NCBI RefSeq assembly: GCF_002531575.1
Contig: NZ_NWTI01000002.1
Coordinates: 248,001-312,000 of the forward strand
Direction: 5' to 3'
Source: Bradyrhizobium sp. Y36
Lineage (GTDB): Bacteria > Pseudomonadota > Alphaproteobacteria > Rhizobiales > Xanthobacteraceae
DNA: 64,000 bases
This document shows, piece by piece, positions 55,649 through 63,600 of this stretch (position 1 is its first letter; each line of letters begins with the position of its first letter). The notes under the pieces were generated by a model that saw nothing but the letters and a program-made list of their open reading frames with translations, had not been told where the DNA came from and searched no databases. Position numbers and translations under genes: made by a program.

Positions 55649-56680
55649 ATGTCGGTCGACAACTCCAGTGCCTCGCAGACGGCGGTTCTCGATCCGACGC
55701 GCGCGCGCGTCGCCGGTGCGATCAAGCAGGCCTCGAACGTTGCCGGCGTCAGCTTCCAGTACATGCTGACCACCGCCAAGATGGAATCGGATTTCGATCC
55801 GACGGCAGGGGCCTCCACCTCGTCCGCGCATGGGCTCTACCAGTTCATCGACCAGACCTGGCTCGGCACGGTGAAGGAAGCCGGCACCCAGCTCGGCTAC
55901 GGCAATTATTCCGACGCCATCACCCGGACATCGTCGGGCAGCTACACCGTCGACGATCCCGCGATGAAGCGCTCGATCATGAAGCTGCGCGACGATCCGG
56001 AAGCGGCTTCCAGCATGGCGGCCGCGCTGACGCAGTCGAACAGCTTCAAGCTCACCGGTCTGCTCGGCCGCAGGCCGAGCGACAGCGAACTCTATATGGC
56101 GCATTTCATGGGCGTCGGCGGCGCCGCTAAGCTGATCGCCAATGCCGAGGACAATCCGCAAGCGGTCGGCGCGCGGCTGTTTCCCAATGCGGCCTCCGCC
56201 AATCGCTCGATCTTCTACGCCAAGGATGGCCGCGCCCGCAGCGTCTCCGAGGTCTACTCGGTGCTGGACGCGCGCTATGCCAGCGCGGCCAATTCGAAAG
56301 TCACCCGCAGCGCGATGGCGATGTATGGCGGCACGCCGTCGACGACGCAGGTTGCGAGCGCGAATGGCGTGCAGCCGACCGCACCTGTTGTCGACAACGC
56401 GGCTTATCTCCAGACTTTTCCCAACACCAACACCAACACCAACGCCGTGACGCCGGTCAGCGCGACGTCATCGACGACGGTCGCTGACAATTCGCCCGTC
56501 GCGCCGGCCTTCCGCTCGATCTACCAGCCCGGCGATGCCACCCAGCCGGTCTCGGCCACCGTGCAGAAATTGTGGGGCAACAACGCCTCGCTCACCTCGG
56601 TGGCATCGGCCACGCCCGACGTGCGTCCGCCGCAGCCGCTCGATCTCTTCAGCGATCGCAGCGGCACGTTCAGCAGCTGA
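55649..56680 (+). CDS. Lytic transglycosylase (SLT) domain protein
   Basis: About 343 residues. A SLT-type domain (about 20-130) contains FQYMLTTAKMESDFDPTA, with the catalytic glutamate in MESDF, then SSAHGLYQFIDQTWLGTV, the second conserved motif. The C-terminal 150 residues are Ala/Ser/Thr/Pro-rich and hold NTNTNTNA. No signal peptide is seen for either start (TTG 55607 or ATG 55649), so export may use another route, as for flagellar rod-type muramidases; this is inference. A CtrA-type box lies upstream. Substrate: peptidoglycan glycan strands. Confidence 0.82.
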   Translation: MSVDNSSASQTAVLDPTRARVAGAIKQASNVAGVSFQYMLTTAKMESDFDPTAGASTSSAHGLYQFIDQTWLGTVKEAGTQLGYGNYSDAITRTSSGSYTVDDPAMKRSIMKLRDDPEAASSMAAALTQSNSFKLTGLLGRRPSDSELYMAHFMGVGGAAKLIANAEDNPQAVGARLFPNAASANRSIFYAKDGRARSVSEVYSVLDARYASAANSKVTRSAMAMYGGTPSTTQVASANGVQPTAPVVDNAAYLQTFPNTNTNTNAVTPVSATSSTTVADNSPVAPAFRSIYQPGDATQPVSATVQKLWGNNASLTSVASATPDVRPPQPLDLFSDRSGTFSS

Positions 56681-56783
56681 TACGCTTCCCGCGTCCCGGA
56701 CGCGCTGCGCTGGGTCCGCGGCAGGCGGCTAAGGGTCCTTGTTCCCTTAACAAATCATCAACAAAACCAGCCAGTTATGGTGA

Positions 56784-56799
56784 ACGCTTTGTTAAGCGT
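56784..56799. promoter_or_regulatory. Small inverted repeat before the DUF2336 gene
   Basis: ACGCTT-TGTT-AAGCGT is a perfect hairpin 70 bp before the DUF2336 ATG. Nearby TTAA-CAAATCA-TCAA (56747-56761) is a one-mismatch CtrA-like site. Both are weak evidence. Confidence 0.3.
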
Positions 56800-56868
56800 C
56801 GTGGTTTATTTTGTGTTGCAGGTGACGAGCCGTCACCATTTTCGTTTGTTGTGTAAGCCGGAAGCAGC

Positions 56869-58044
56869 ATGATTGTTCGGCAGTTCATCAATTGGATCAG
56901 GACTGCGCCCGCCGGCGAGCGGGCCGAGGCGACACGGGCGTTGGCCCGGGCCTGGCTGATCTCGGACCTTTCGGTCGACGACCGCATCGCCGCCGAAGGC
57001 GCGCTTCTGATGCTGCTCGACGATCCCTCGCCGCTGGTGCGGCAGGCGATGGCCGAGGCTTTTGCGCGCAGCGCGGAGGCGCCGGCGTCGATCGTGCGGG
57101 CGCTGTCGGCGGACCAGCCGACGGTCGCGCTGCCCGTGCTCGAACATTCCCCGCTGCTGATCGACGCCGATCTCGTCGACATCGTCGCCACCGGCAATGA
57201 CGACGTGCAATGCGCGGTCGCCCGCCGCATCGCGCTGCCGGTCTCGGTCTGCGCCGCCATCGCCGAAGTCGGCTGCGCGGCGGCCGCGCTGGAGCTGATC
57301 GAAAATCCCCATGCCGAGCTGGCGCCGTTCTCCTGGAATCGCATCGTCGAGCGCCATGGCCATCTGGCCGCGATCCGCGAGGCGATGCTGGTGCTGGATG
57401 ATCTGCCGTCCGCAACCCGCGCGGCGCTGGTGGCAAAGCTCTCGGAGACGCTGGCGCAATTCGTCGTGGCGCGGAACTGGCTGAGCGCCGATCGCGCCGA
57501 TCGCATCACGATCGAGGCGCGCGACCGCTCCACCATCAACATCGCGGCGCGCTCGCGCGGCGAGGACATGCAGGGCCTGGTGCATCATTTGCGCGTCACG
57601 GGCCAGCTGACCGCCGGCCTGATCCTGCGCGCGCTGCTGTCGAGCAATCTCGACCTGTTCGACGCGGCGCTGGCCGAGCTTGCCGATCTGCCGCTGGCGC
57701 GCGTCACCGCGCTGCTGCATGACCGCGGCGGCAACAGCCTGCACGCGCTGCTCCGCCGTGCCGGGTTGCCTGAGGCGACCTTCGCCGCGTTCCAGGTCGC
57801 GCTCGATGCCTGCCACGAGCAGGGCTTCGTCGGCAGCGACGACGGCGCGGTGCGGCTGCGCCGGCGCATGGTCGAGCGCGTGCTCACCCATTGCGAGACC
57901 GACCGCGGCGCCACCGAGCCGCTGATGGTCCTGCTGCGCCGCTTCGCCACGGAATCGGCGCGGGAAGAGGCCAGGATGTTCTGCGACGAGCTGGTCGCGG
58001 ACGAGGCGATCGATCCCGCCTACGACGATCTGATCGCGGCGTAA
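56869..58044 (+). CDS. DUF2336 domain protein
   Basis: A 391-residue, mainly helical protein. The DUF2336 pattern is visible: WLISDLSVDDRIAAEGALLMLLDDPSPLVRQAMAEAFARSAEAP (HEAT-like) near the N-terminus, IVRALSADQPTVALPVLEHSPLLIDADLVDIVATGNDDVQCAVARR, and later VTGQLTAGLILRALLSSNLDLFDAALAELADLPL. It looks like an alpha-solenoid scaffold. DUF2336 proteins are almost restricted to Alphaproteobacteria and have no known activity. ATG 56869. A neighbour on the opposite strand is an HPt/response-regulator pair, so a signalling partner role is possible. Confidence 0.9.
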   Translation: MIVRQFINWIRTAPAGERAEATRALARAWLISDLSVDDRIAAEGALLMLLDDPSPLVRQAMAEAFARSAEAPASIVRALSADQPTVALPVLEHSPLLIDADLVDIVATGNDDVQCAVARRIALPVSVCAAIAEVGCAAAALELIENPHAELAPFSWNRIVERHGHLAAIREAMLVLDDLPSATRAALVAKLSETLAQFVVARNWLSADRADRITIEARDRSTINIAARSRGEDMQGLVHHLRVTGQLTAGLILRALLSSNLDLFDAALAELADLPLARVTALLHDRGGNSLHALLRRAGLPEATFAAFQVALDACHEQGFVGSDDGAVRLRRRMVERVLTHCETDRGATEPLMVLLRRFATESAREEARMFCDELVADEAIDPAYDDLIAA

Positions 58045-58053
58045 CGGGATGCC

Positions 58054-58147
58054 GTAGGGTGGGCAAAGGCGCCAAGCGCCGTGCCCACGATTTCTCAGTG
58101 ATGACGAGGTAAGGAGACGTGGGCACGCTTCGCTTTGCCCACCCTAC
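58054..58147. repeat. Palindromic repeat (GTAGGGTGGGCAAAG type), copy 2
   Basis: GTAGGGTGGGCAAAGGCG and CTTTGCCCACCCTAC end-pairing arms, as at 38123-38211. It begins 9 bp after the DUF2336 stop. Confidence 0.8.
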
Positions 58148-58230
58148 GATCCTGATCGTGGCGACAGAGCCGGGCCTTTCAACACCGTCGCAAGAGCTCC
58201 TCGCACCGACGAGCGGAGAGAGCGGGGGCC

Positions 58231-58809
58231 TTACTCCGCCGGCGCGATGCTCGGCGCCAGGATCACCTCGAGATGCTCGGGGCGGTCGCGGTTGACCTGG
58301 GTCAGGTAGTCGTCGGCGACCTTGCGCAGGCGGCGGCTGAGCTCGGCGGAAACGCTGATGGTGTCGAGCTTGGTGTTCTCGTGCACGATGGCGAGGATGG
58401 CGTTGATGTGGTGCGTGAACAGTTCGGCCGGGACTCTCTCCAGATCAGGCGCATGCTCGATGACGCGGCACAGGCTCTCGGCGATTCCCGACGCGGCCGG
58501 ATAGCCGAACGTCGCGGCGTCGCCCTTGATGTCGTGGGCAGCGTGAAACAGCTCGTCGCGCCGTTCCCTGGTGAACCCATCATTGCGGATGGCGACATAG
58601 GCGGCCGACAGGCGGTTGACCTCGATCGTCATCCAGTCCTTGAACTCGCCGGAGAGGCCCGCGAGCGCCTGCTCGGCGCGGCCGACCGGATCGTCCAGGT
58701 CCTTCTCGTCGACGCGGCGCAGCACCTTGCGCAGCGGGTTGGGCTGCGTGATGATTTGATGCGTGGCGAAGGCCTTGACCTCGATGTCCTTTGCGCTGTT
58801 CTTCGCCAT
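58231..58809 (-). CDS. HPt-domain phosphotransfer protein
   Basis: A 192-residue protein with a C-terminal four-helix HPt module (about 60-185). The phospho-accepting histidine is in AAHDIKGDAATFGYPAASGIAESLCRVIE, matching the HxxKG pattern. The N-terminus (about 1-55) is charged and unfamiliar. It would relay phosphate to a receiver. It lies 29 bp after the response-regulator gene on the same strand, so the pair is one operon and presumably one relay. No histidine kinase is encoded in the window. Confidence 0.9.
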   Translation of the reverse strand: MAKNSAKDIEVKAFATHQIITQPNPLRKVLRRVDEKDLDDPVGRAEQALAGLSGEFKDWMTIEVNRLSAAYVAIRNDGFTRERRDELFHAAHDIKGDAATFGYPAASGIAESLCRVIEHAPDLERVPAELFTHHINAILAIVHENTKLDTISVSAELSRRLRKVADDYLTQVNRDRPEHLEVILAPSIAPAE

Positions 58810-58838
58810 GATGCCTGCCTCGCCTGAAGACGCCTGCG

Positions 58839-59384
58839 CTAGATGGTGGAGCGGGCCTTGTCGAGCAGCGAGGGCTGCTGCAGCACCTCGTGCTTTTCGC
58901 CGACGCGGCGCTCGGGGCCCATATAGGCGGAGTTGGTGTTGCGGCGCCGGTCCGGACCGAAATAGGTCTTGGTCTTGATGAAGGGCCGGGGATTGGCGAC
59001 GACGTTGAGGATGCGCTGATAGAGCCCCTTGGCCGAGATCGGCTTGGCCAGGAATTCGGTGACGCCGGCATCGCGCGCGACGGTGACGCGGCGCTTCTCG
59101 GAGTGGCCGGTGAGCATGATGATGGGCGCGTAAGGGTTGCCCTTGGATTCCGGTTGCCGGATCATCTGCGCGAGCTCGAGCCCGTCGAAGATCGGCATCG
59201 CCCAGTCGGTGATGACGATGTCGGGCACGTAATGGCTGTACATTTCCAGCGCGGTGGCGCCGTCCTCGGCTTCATAGACCTCGCGCGCGCCGAACGAATG
59301 CAGCAGCGTGCGCAGGATGCGGCGCATGTGCGGATTGTCGTCGCAGACGAGGAAGCGCAGCTTGTTGAAGTCGATACGGAACAT
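58839..59384 (-). CDS. Response regulator, receiver domain
   Basis: A 181-residue protein starting at ATG 59384 (MFRIDFNKLRF). One receiver domain (about 8-130) has the acidic pocket CDDNPHM, the phospho-acceptor ITDWAMP (Asp about 60), LTGHSEK (Thr) and FLAKPIS (Lys). After it comes a basic tail (FIKTKTYFGPDRRRNTNSAYMGPERRVGEKHEVLQQ) with no DNA-binding domain. Such CheY-like proteins act by protein contact. The HPt gene follows in the same operon. An 11-bp perfect inverted repeat lies 24-60 bp upstream of the ATG. Confidence 0.92.
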   Translation of the reverse strand: MFRIDFNKLRFLVCDDNPHMRRILRTLLHSFGAREVYEAEDGATALEMYSHYVPDIVITDWAMPIFDGLELAQMIRQPESKGNPYAPIIMLTGHSEKRRVTVARDAGVTEFLAKPISAKGLYQRILNVVANPRPFIKTKTYFGPDRRRNTNSAYMGPERRVGEKHEVLQQPSLLDKARSTI

Positions 59385-59407
59385 GAGGCCTGGGCCAAAG
59401 CGGTCAA

Positions 59408-59444
59408 CCTTCGTTAACCATATCGTGGCGGCGGTTAACGAAGG
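59408..59444. promoter_or_regulatory. Inverted repeat CCTTCGTTAAC upstream of response regulator
   Basis: CCTTCGTTAAC (59408-59418) and GTTAACGAAGG (59434-59444) are perfect 11-bp arms with a 15-bp spacer. The arms contain GTTAAC, half of the CtrA word, but the spacing does not fit TTAA-N7-TTAA. It sits in the leader/promoter of the response regulator gene. Confidence 0.6.
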
Positions 59445-59556
59445 GTTGCTGCGGCCTTCCGAGACGCCTTCTGGGGAGGGGCGTTGCAATATCGTAATTT
59501 CGCCATTTTTTATCGTAAAACAATAAAAATACTCGATTGAACGGAGACCCAGTCTA

Positions 59557-60120
59557 ATGAGCGTGATCGCGTTTCCTTACCCCGCACCGGTCGAGCCGCG
59601 GCTGCGCCGCATCGGGCGGATCGTGGCCATCGGCGCGCTGGTCTGCGTTGCGGGGGCGGTGCTCGCCGTGCCGCTGCTGTGGTCGAGCGACGAGCTGTTG
59701 CGGCACTGGATCGCGACACAGTCCCCGCTCGGTGCACGGCCCTACACGCTCCATCCCGGCACGCGCCTCGTTGGCGCGTTGATCAGCCTGGTCGGCCTGG
59801 CACCCGTGCTCTACGCCTTGTGGCAGCTCTCGATGTTGTTCTCCCGGTTTGCGCGCGGCGAGGTCTTCGTCACCGGGAACGCCTGGCGTATCCGTCGGAT
59901 GGGCCTTGCGCTGATCGCCAATGCCTTGATCTCGCCCTTGGTGCAGATGCTCACCACGATCAATTTGACGCGAGCGAACGAGCCGGGCCAGATCGTGGTC
60001 ATGTTCGGCATCGAACAGTCGCAGGTGCTGTCGGTGCTGAGTGGCCTCGCACTCGTCGCCTTCGCCACCGTGATGGCCGATGCCGTCCGCCTCTGGCACG
60101 AGAACAGCGAGATCATCTGA
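59557..60120 (+). CDS. DUF2975 membrane protein
   Basis: A 187-residue integral membrane protein with four likely helices: GRIVAIGALVCVAGAVLAVPLLW, GALISLVGLAPVLYALWQL, GLALIANALISPLVQML and VLSVLSGLALVAFATVMADA. This matches the DUF2975 family, whose members are commonly encoded next to a small HTH regulator. ATG 59557 has acggaga 9 bp upstream. The HTH gene starts 2 bp after its stop, so the two are one unit. The family is linked to membrane-stress or toxin-like systems only by association; its biochemical role is unknown. Confidence 0.9.
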   Translation: MSVIAFPYPAPVEPRLRRIGRIVAIGALVCVAGAVLAVPLLWSSDELLRHWIATQSPLGARPYTLHPGTRLVGALISLVGLAPVLYALWQLSMLFSRFARGEVFVTGNAWRIRRMGLALIANALISPLVQMLTTINLTRANEPGQIVVMFGIEQSQVLSVLSGLALVAFATVMADAVRLWHENSEII

Positions 60121-60122
60121 TC

Positions 60123-60377
60123 ATGCCGATCATCGTCAATCTCGACGTCATGCTCGCCCGGCGCAAGATCAGGTCGCGCGAGCTCGCCATGCGCATCGAG
60201 CTCACCGAGGCGAACGTCTCGCTGCTGAAGTCGGGCAAGGTGCGCGGCATCCGCTTCGACACGCTGGAGCGGATCTGCGCCGTGCTCGACTGCCAGCCCG
60301 GCGACATCCTGGAATATGTCCCCGACAGCGCGGACGACGCGCAGGACGCGCGCGCGGCCGGCCGCAAGTCGGCCTAG
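60123..60377 (+). CDS. HTH (Cro/CI, YozG-like) regulator
   Basis: An 84-residue DNA-binding protein. The helix-turn-helix IRSRELAMRIELTEANVSLLKSGKVRGIRFDTLERICAVLDCQPGDILEYV is the typical YozG/Xre motif that accompanies DUF2975 proteins. It begins at ATG 60123, 2 bp after the DUF2975 stop, so translation is coupled. The short acidic tail (SADDAQDARAAG) is not conserved. It probably controls the pair's own expression. Cytosolic. Confidence 0.9.
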   Translation: MPIIVNLDVMLARRKIRSRELAMRIELTEANVSLLKSGKVRGIRFDTLERICAVLDCQPGDILEYVPDSADDAQDARAAGRKSA

Positions 60378-60430
60378 CCAACCCCGTTTCAACTCAAGCC
60401 CCGTTCAACTCTGGACTGGAGACCTCTGCG

Positions 60431-61015
60431 ATGAACCGCCTCGCGCGCGTTCTTGTGAGCGCGGCTGCGCTCGCGCTTGCCAGTTGCAGCTCGGTGCCGC
60501 TGACATCGATCCCGCGGCTGGCGCGCATCGATGCCAAGACGACGGACCTGTCGATGCTGCGCGTCGCCGTGCAACTGCCAGCGGCGCTGCGGCCGCGTTC
60601 GGGCGGCGTCAAGCTCGACGTCGTCACCAAGGTGGCGGGTGAGGCGGAGGCCAAGACGAGTTTTGCCATGGTGGAGATGAGCGAGGCGCGAGATCGTGCC
60701 GGCCTGCCAGCGCCGCCGCAGGGCTCGGCAACCTACGCCTATCGCTTGTCACCGGGCGATGCGGCCCGCTTCGAAGCGCTGCGCGCCGCCATGGTCGAGC
60801 AGGGGAAGCAAGGCAGGCGCGGGTCGATGGGGCTCGGCGTGGCGGCGAAGGAATTCTGTCGCGCGAACGCGGCGCCGCAGGCCTCGCTGCCCGTCACGAT
60901 CTATCTGATGACCTCGGAGACGCAGAGCTTCGTCCCCGTCGTCAGGGATTTCGACATGCTCTCCGATCCCGCTCTGGCGGGCGGCCTGGACTCGATCCAG
61001 CCTTGCGCTCAGTAG
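60431..61015 (+). CDS. Putative lipoprotein, unknown function
   Basis: A 194-residue exported protein with lipobox LASC ([20 protein letters not shown], Cys about residue 18). The mature part is alpha/beta ([23 protein letters not shown]) and contains a conserved-looking [24 protein letters not shown] near the end. I recognise no domain. It follows the DUF2975/HTH pair by 53 bp on the same strand and may belong to that operon. Its stop overlaps the convergent nadK gene by 7 bp. Outer- or inner-membrane lipid anchor is inferred. Confidence 0.75.
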   Translation: MNRLARVLVSAAALALASCSSVPLTSIPRLARIDAKTTDLSMLRVAVQLPAALRPRSGGVKLDVVTKVAGEAEAKTSFAMVEMSEARDRAGLPAPPQGSATYAYRLSPGDAARFEALRAAMVEQGKQGRRGSMGLGVAAKEFCRANAAPQASLPVTIYLMTSETQSFVPVVRDFDMLSDPALAGGLDSIQPCAQ

Positions 61016-61788
61016 CCGAACTGCTCGCGCAAGATACGCTCTTCCAGACTGTGGCCGGGGTCGAACATCATCCGCATCGAGATGGTCTTGTCGGACAAGA
61101 CCTCGACGCGGCGGACGTCGCGTACCTCGTCATGGTCGGCGACCGCCGCCACGGGGCGCTTGTCGCCCTCCAGCACCTCGATCACGACATAGGCGGTGTT
61201 GGGCAGCAGCGCGCCGCGCCAGCGGCGCGGGCGAAACGCGCTGATCGGGGTCAACGCCAGGAGAGCGGCGTTGATCGGCAGGATCGGTCCCTGCGCCGAC
61301 AGATTGTAGGCGGTCGAGCCGGCCGGCGTTGCCACCATGATGCCGTCGGCGATCAGCTCCGGCATGCGCTCACGCTCGTCGATCATGATCCGCAGGCGCG
61401 CGGCCTGGTAGGTCTGCCGGAACAGGGCGACTTCGTTGATGGCGTGGTGCAGATGGACGCGGTCGTTGACGTCGGTCGCGCGCATCAGAAGCGGATTGAT
61501 CTCGGATTCGTGCGCGGCTTCGAGCCGCGCGCGCAGATCGTGCGTCGCGTATTCGTTCATCAGGAAACCGACGGTGCCGCGATGCATGCCGTAGATCGGC
61601 TTTCCCGTGTGCATGTTCTGGTGCAGCGTTTGCAACATCAGCCCGTCGCCGCCGAGAGCGACCACGATGTCGGCCTCCTCGAGGGCGCAATTGCCATAGT
61701 CCCTGGTGAGCTGGACATAGGCGGCCTGCGCTTCGCTGCTCGGGCTGGCGACGAAGGCGATCCGGTCGTATCGCTGGGGCTTGGTCAT
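61009..61788 (-). CDS. nadK: NAD kinase
   Basis: A 259-residue NAD kinase, which phosphorylates NAD to NADP. The GGDG motif is visible in [12 protein letters not shown] (about residues 45-56), along with [17 protein letters not shown] (about 150-166), the substrate-binding region. [12 protein letters not shown] near the C-terminus fits the family. ATG 61788 ([10 protein letters not shown]). The stop lies 7 bp inside the convergent lipoprotein gene, so the two transcripts overlap at the 3' ends. It is essential in most bacteria. Cytosolic. Confidence 0.95.
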   Translation of the reverse strand: MTKPQRYDRIAFVASPSSEAQAAYVQLTRDYGNCALEEADIVVALGGDGLMLQTLHQNMHTGKPIYGMHRGTVGFLMNEYATHDLRARLEAAHESEINPLLMRATDVNDRVHLHHAINEVALFRQTYQAARLRIMIDERERMPELIADGIMVATPAGSTAYNLSAQGPILPINAALLALTPISAFRPRRWRGALLPNTAYVVIEVLEGDKRPVAAVADHDEVRDVRRVEVLSDKTISMRMMFDPGHSLEERILREQFGY

Positions 61789-62031
61789 GGCTTGTCGGGC
61801 AGGGCCGCTGGCTGGAGAAAGTTCCGCCGCGCTCGTCTATACGAGGTGGGCCTGCATTGTCGAGGACGACCGCCCCTCAAGGCAAACGGGCGATTGTCGT
61901 TCTCGGAGAACAAAACGGGTTGATTTGAGCCAGCCGAGGCTGCGCCATCGACCAATGATCCCGCAAACCGTCGCAATTCCTCGCTAGCTTTGCCGTGCAT
62001 CGGCTATGACAGCCGGGCAGGGAGACCAATC

Positions 62032-63600
62032 ATGCTCACGATCTTGCCGACGCTGCGACGAACCGGGCTGGTGCTGGCCGTGTCCACGGTCGCGCTCGCG
62101 AGCGTCGTGCGCGCGGACGATCCGCAGCCGCCGCGCGCCGAGGCCGCCTCGCCCGCGGGACAGAAGGGTGGGCGCGCCGGCAACGCACAAAGCGCGATGC
62201 AGGCTGCGCCGTCGGCGGCCGAGCTGCATCGTCTTCCGCCAGATTCGACCACGCAGCAGACGCTGGATCTGCCCGGCCGGACCCTCAACTTCGCCGCAAC
62301 CGCCGGCTCCATCCGCGTGTTCGACGGCAAGGGCGAGCCGCTTGCCGACATCGCCTATACGTCCTATCAGCTCGACGGCGCTGACCGCGCCACGCGGCCG
62401 GTCACGTTCCTGTTCAACGGCGGACCCGGGGCGTCCTCGGCGTGGCTCCAGTTCGGCGCAGCCGGTCCGTGGCGGCTGCCGCTTGATGGCGATGGGCTGT
62501 CGCCGTCCGCCTCGCCCGAGGTGAAGCCGAACGCGGAGACCTGGCTCGACTTCACCGACCTCGTCTTCATCGATCCCGTCAGCACCGGCTACAGCCGCTT
62601 CGTGGCGAGCGGCGAGGATGCGCGAAAATCGTTCTATTCCGTCGACGGCGACGTCAACACCATCGCGCTGGTGATCCGCCGCTGGCTCGAGAAGCACGAC
62701 CGCCTGACCTCGCCGAAATACGTCGCGGGCGAAAGCTATGGCGGCATTCGCGGGCCCAAGGTCGTGCGTCAGTTGCAGATCCAGCATGGCGTCGGCATCA
62801 AGGGCCTGATCCTGGTGTCGCCGCTATTGGACTTCCGCGAGTTCACCGGCACCAGCCTTCTGCAATATGTCGCGACGCTGCCGAGCTACGTGGCGGTGGC
62901 CCGTGAAGCCAAGGGACCGGTCAAGCGCGCCGATCTCGCCGACGTCGAAGCCTACGCCCGCGGTGAATTCCTGGCCGACCTCGTCAAGGGCGAGGCGGAC
63001 AAGGAGGCCACCAATCGTCTGGCCGACAGGGTCGCCGCGCTCACCGGCATCGACCAGGCGGTGAGCCGCAGGCTTGCCGGCCGCTTCGACGTCGGTGAAT
63101 TCCGCCGCGAGTTCGACCGCAAGAACGGCAAGGTGACCGGACGTTACGACGCTTCGGTGCGCGGCTTCGATCCCTATCCGGATTCCAGCAGCTCGCGGTT
63201 CGGCGACCCCTCGGGCGATGCGCTCCAGGCGCCGCTGACGAGCGCTGCGGTCGACGTGCTCTCGCGCAAGCTCAATTGGCGGCCGGACGGCTCCTACGAA
63301 GTGCTCAACGGCGCGGTGGAAGGCCATTGGGATTTCGGCCGCGGCATCAACCCGCCGCAATCGGTGTCCGAGCTGCGCCAGATCCTCGCCACCGACGCCA
63401 AGCTGAACGTCCTGGTCGCGCACGGCCTGTTCGATCTCGCCACGCCCTATTTCGGAACGAAGCGGGTGCTCGACCAGATGCCGGCCTTTGCGACGCAGCG
63501 CGTGAAGTTCGTCGTCTATCCCGGCGGCCACATGTTCTATTCCCAAGGCGGCTCGCGCCAGGCGTTTCGCAGCGAGGTCGAGGGGATGATCAGGGAATAG
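62032..63600 (+). CDS. Secreted serine carboxypeptidase (S10 family)
   Basis: About 522 residues. A signal peptide (RRTGLVLAVSTVALASVVRA) precedes a low-complexity Ala/Gln/Gly-rich stretch (about 25-60), then the alpha/beta-hydrolase peptidase domain of family S10. Visible are FLFNGGPGASSAWLQFGAAGP (oxyanion region), AGESYGGIRGP (nucleophile Ser), GLFDLATPY (Asp) and YPGGHMFYS (His), so the catalytic triad is intact. S10 enzymes remove C-terminal amino acids at acidic pH and are common in Bradyrhizobium. ATG 62032 has cagggagac 6 bp upstream. Its 3' end overlaps the convergent partial gene by 11 bp. Confidence 0.92.
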   Translation: MLTILPTLRRTGLVLAVSTVALASVVRADDPQPPRAEAASPAGQKGGRAGNAQSAMQAAPSAAELHRLPPDSTTQQTLDLPGRTLNFAATAGSIRVFDGKGEPLADIAYTSYQLDGADRATRPVTFLFNGGPGASSAWLQFGAAGPWRLPLDGDGLSPSASPEVKPNAETWLDFTDLVFIDPVSTGYSRFVASGEDARKSFYSVDGDVNTIALVIRRWLEKHDRLTSPKYVAGESYGGIRGPKVVRQLQIQHGVGIKGLILVSPLLDFREFTGTSLLQYVATLPSYVAVAREAKGPVKRADLADVEAYARGEFLADLVKGEADKEATNRLADRVAALTGIDQAVSRRLAGRFDVGEFRREFDRKNGKVTGRYDASVRGFDPYPDSSSSRFGDPSGDALQAPLTSAAVDVLSRKLNWRPDGSYEVLNGAVEGHWDFGRGINPPQSVSELRQILATDAKLNVLVAHGLFDLATPYFGTKRVLDQMPAFATQRVKFVVYPGGHMFYSQGGSRQAFRSEVEGMIRE

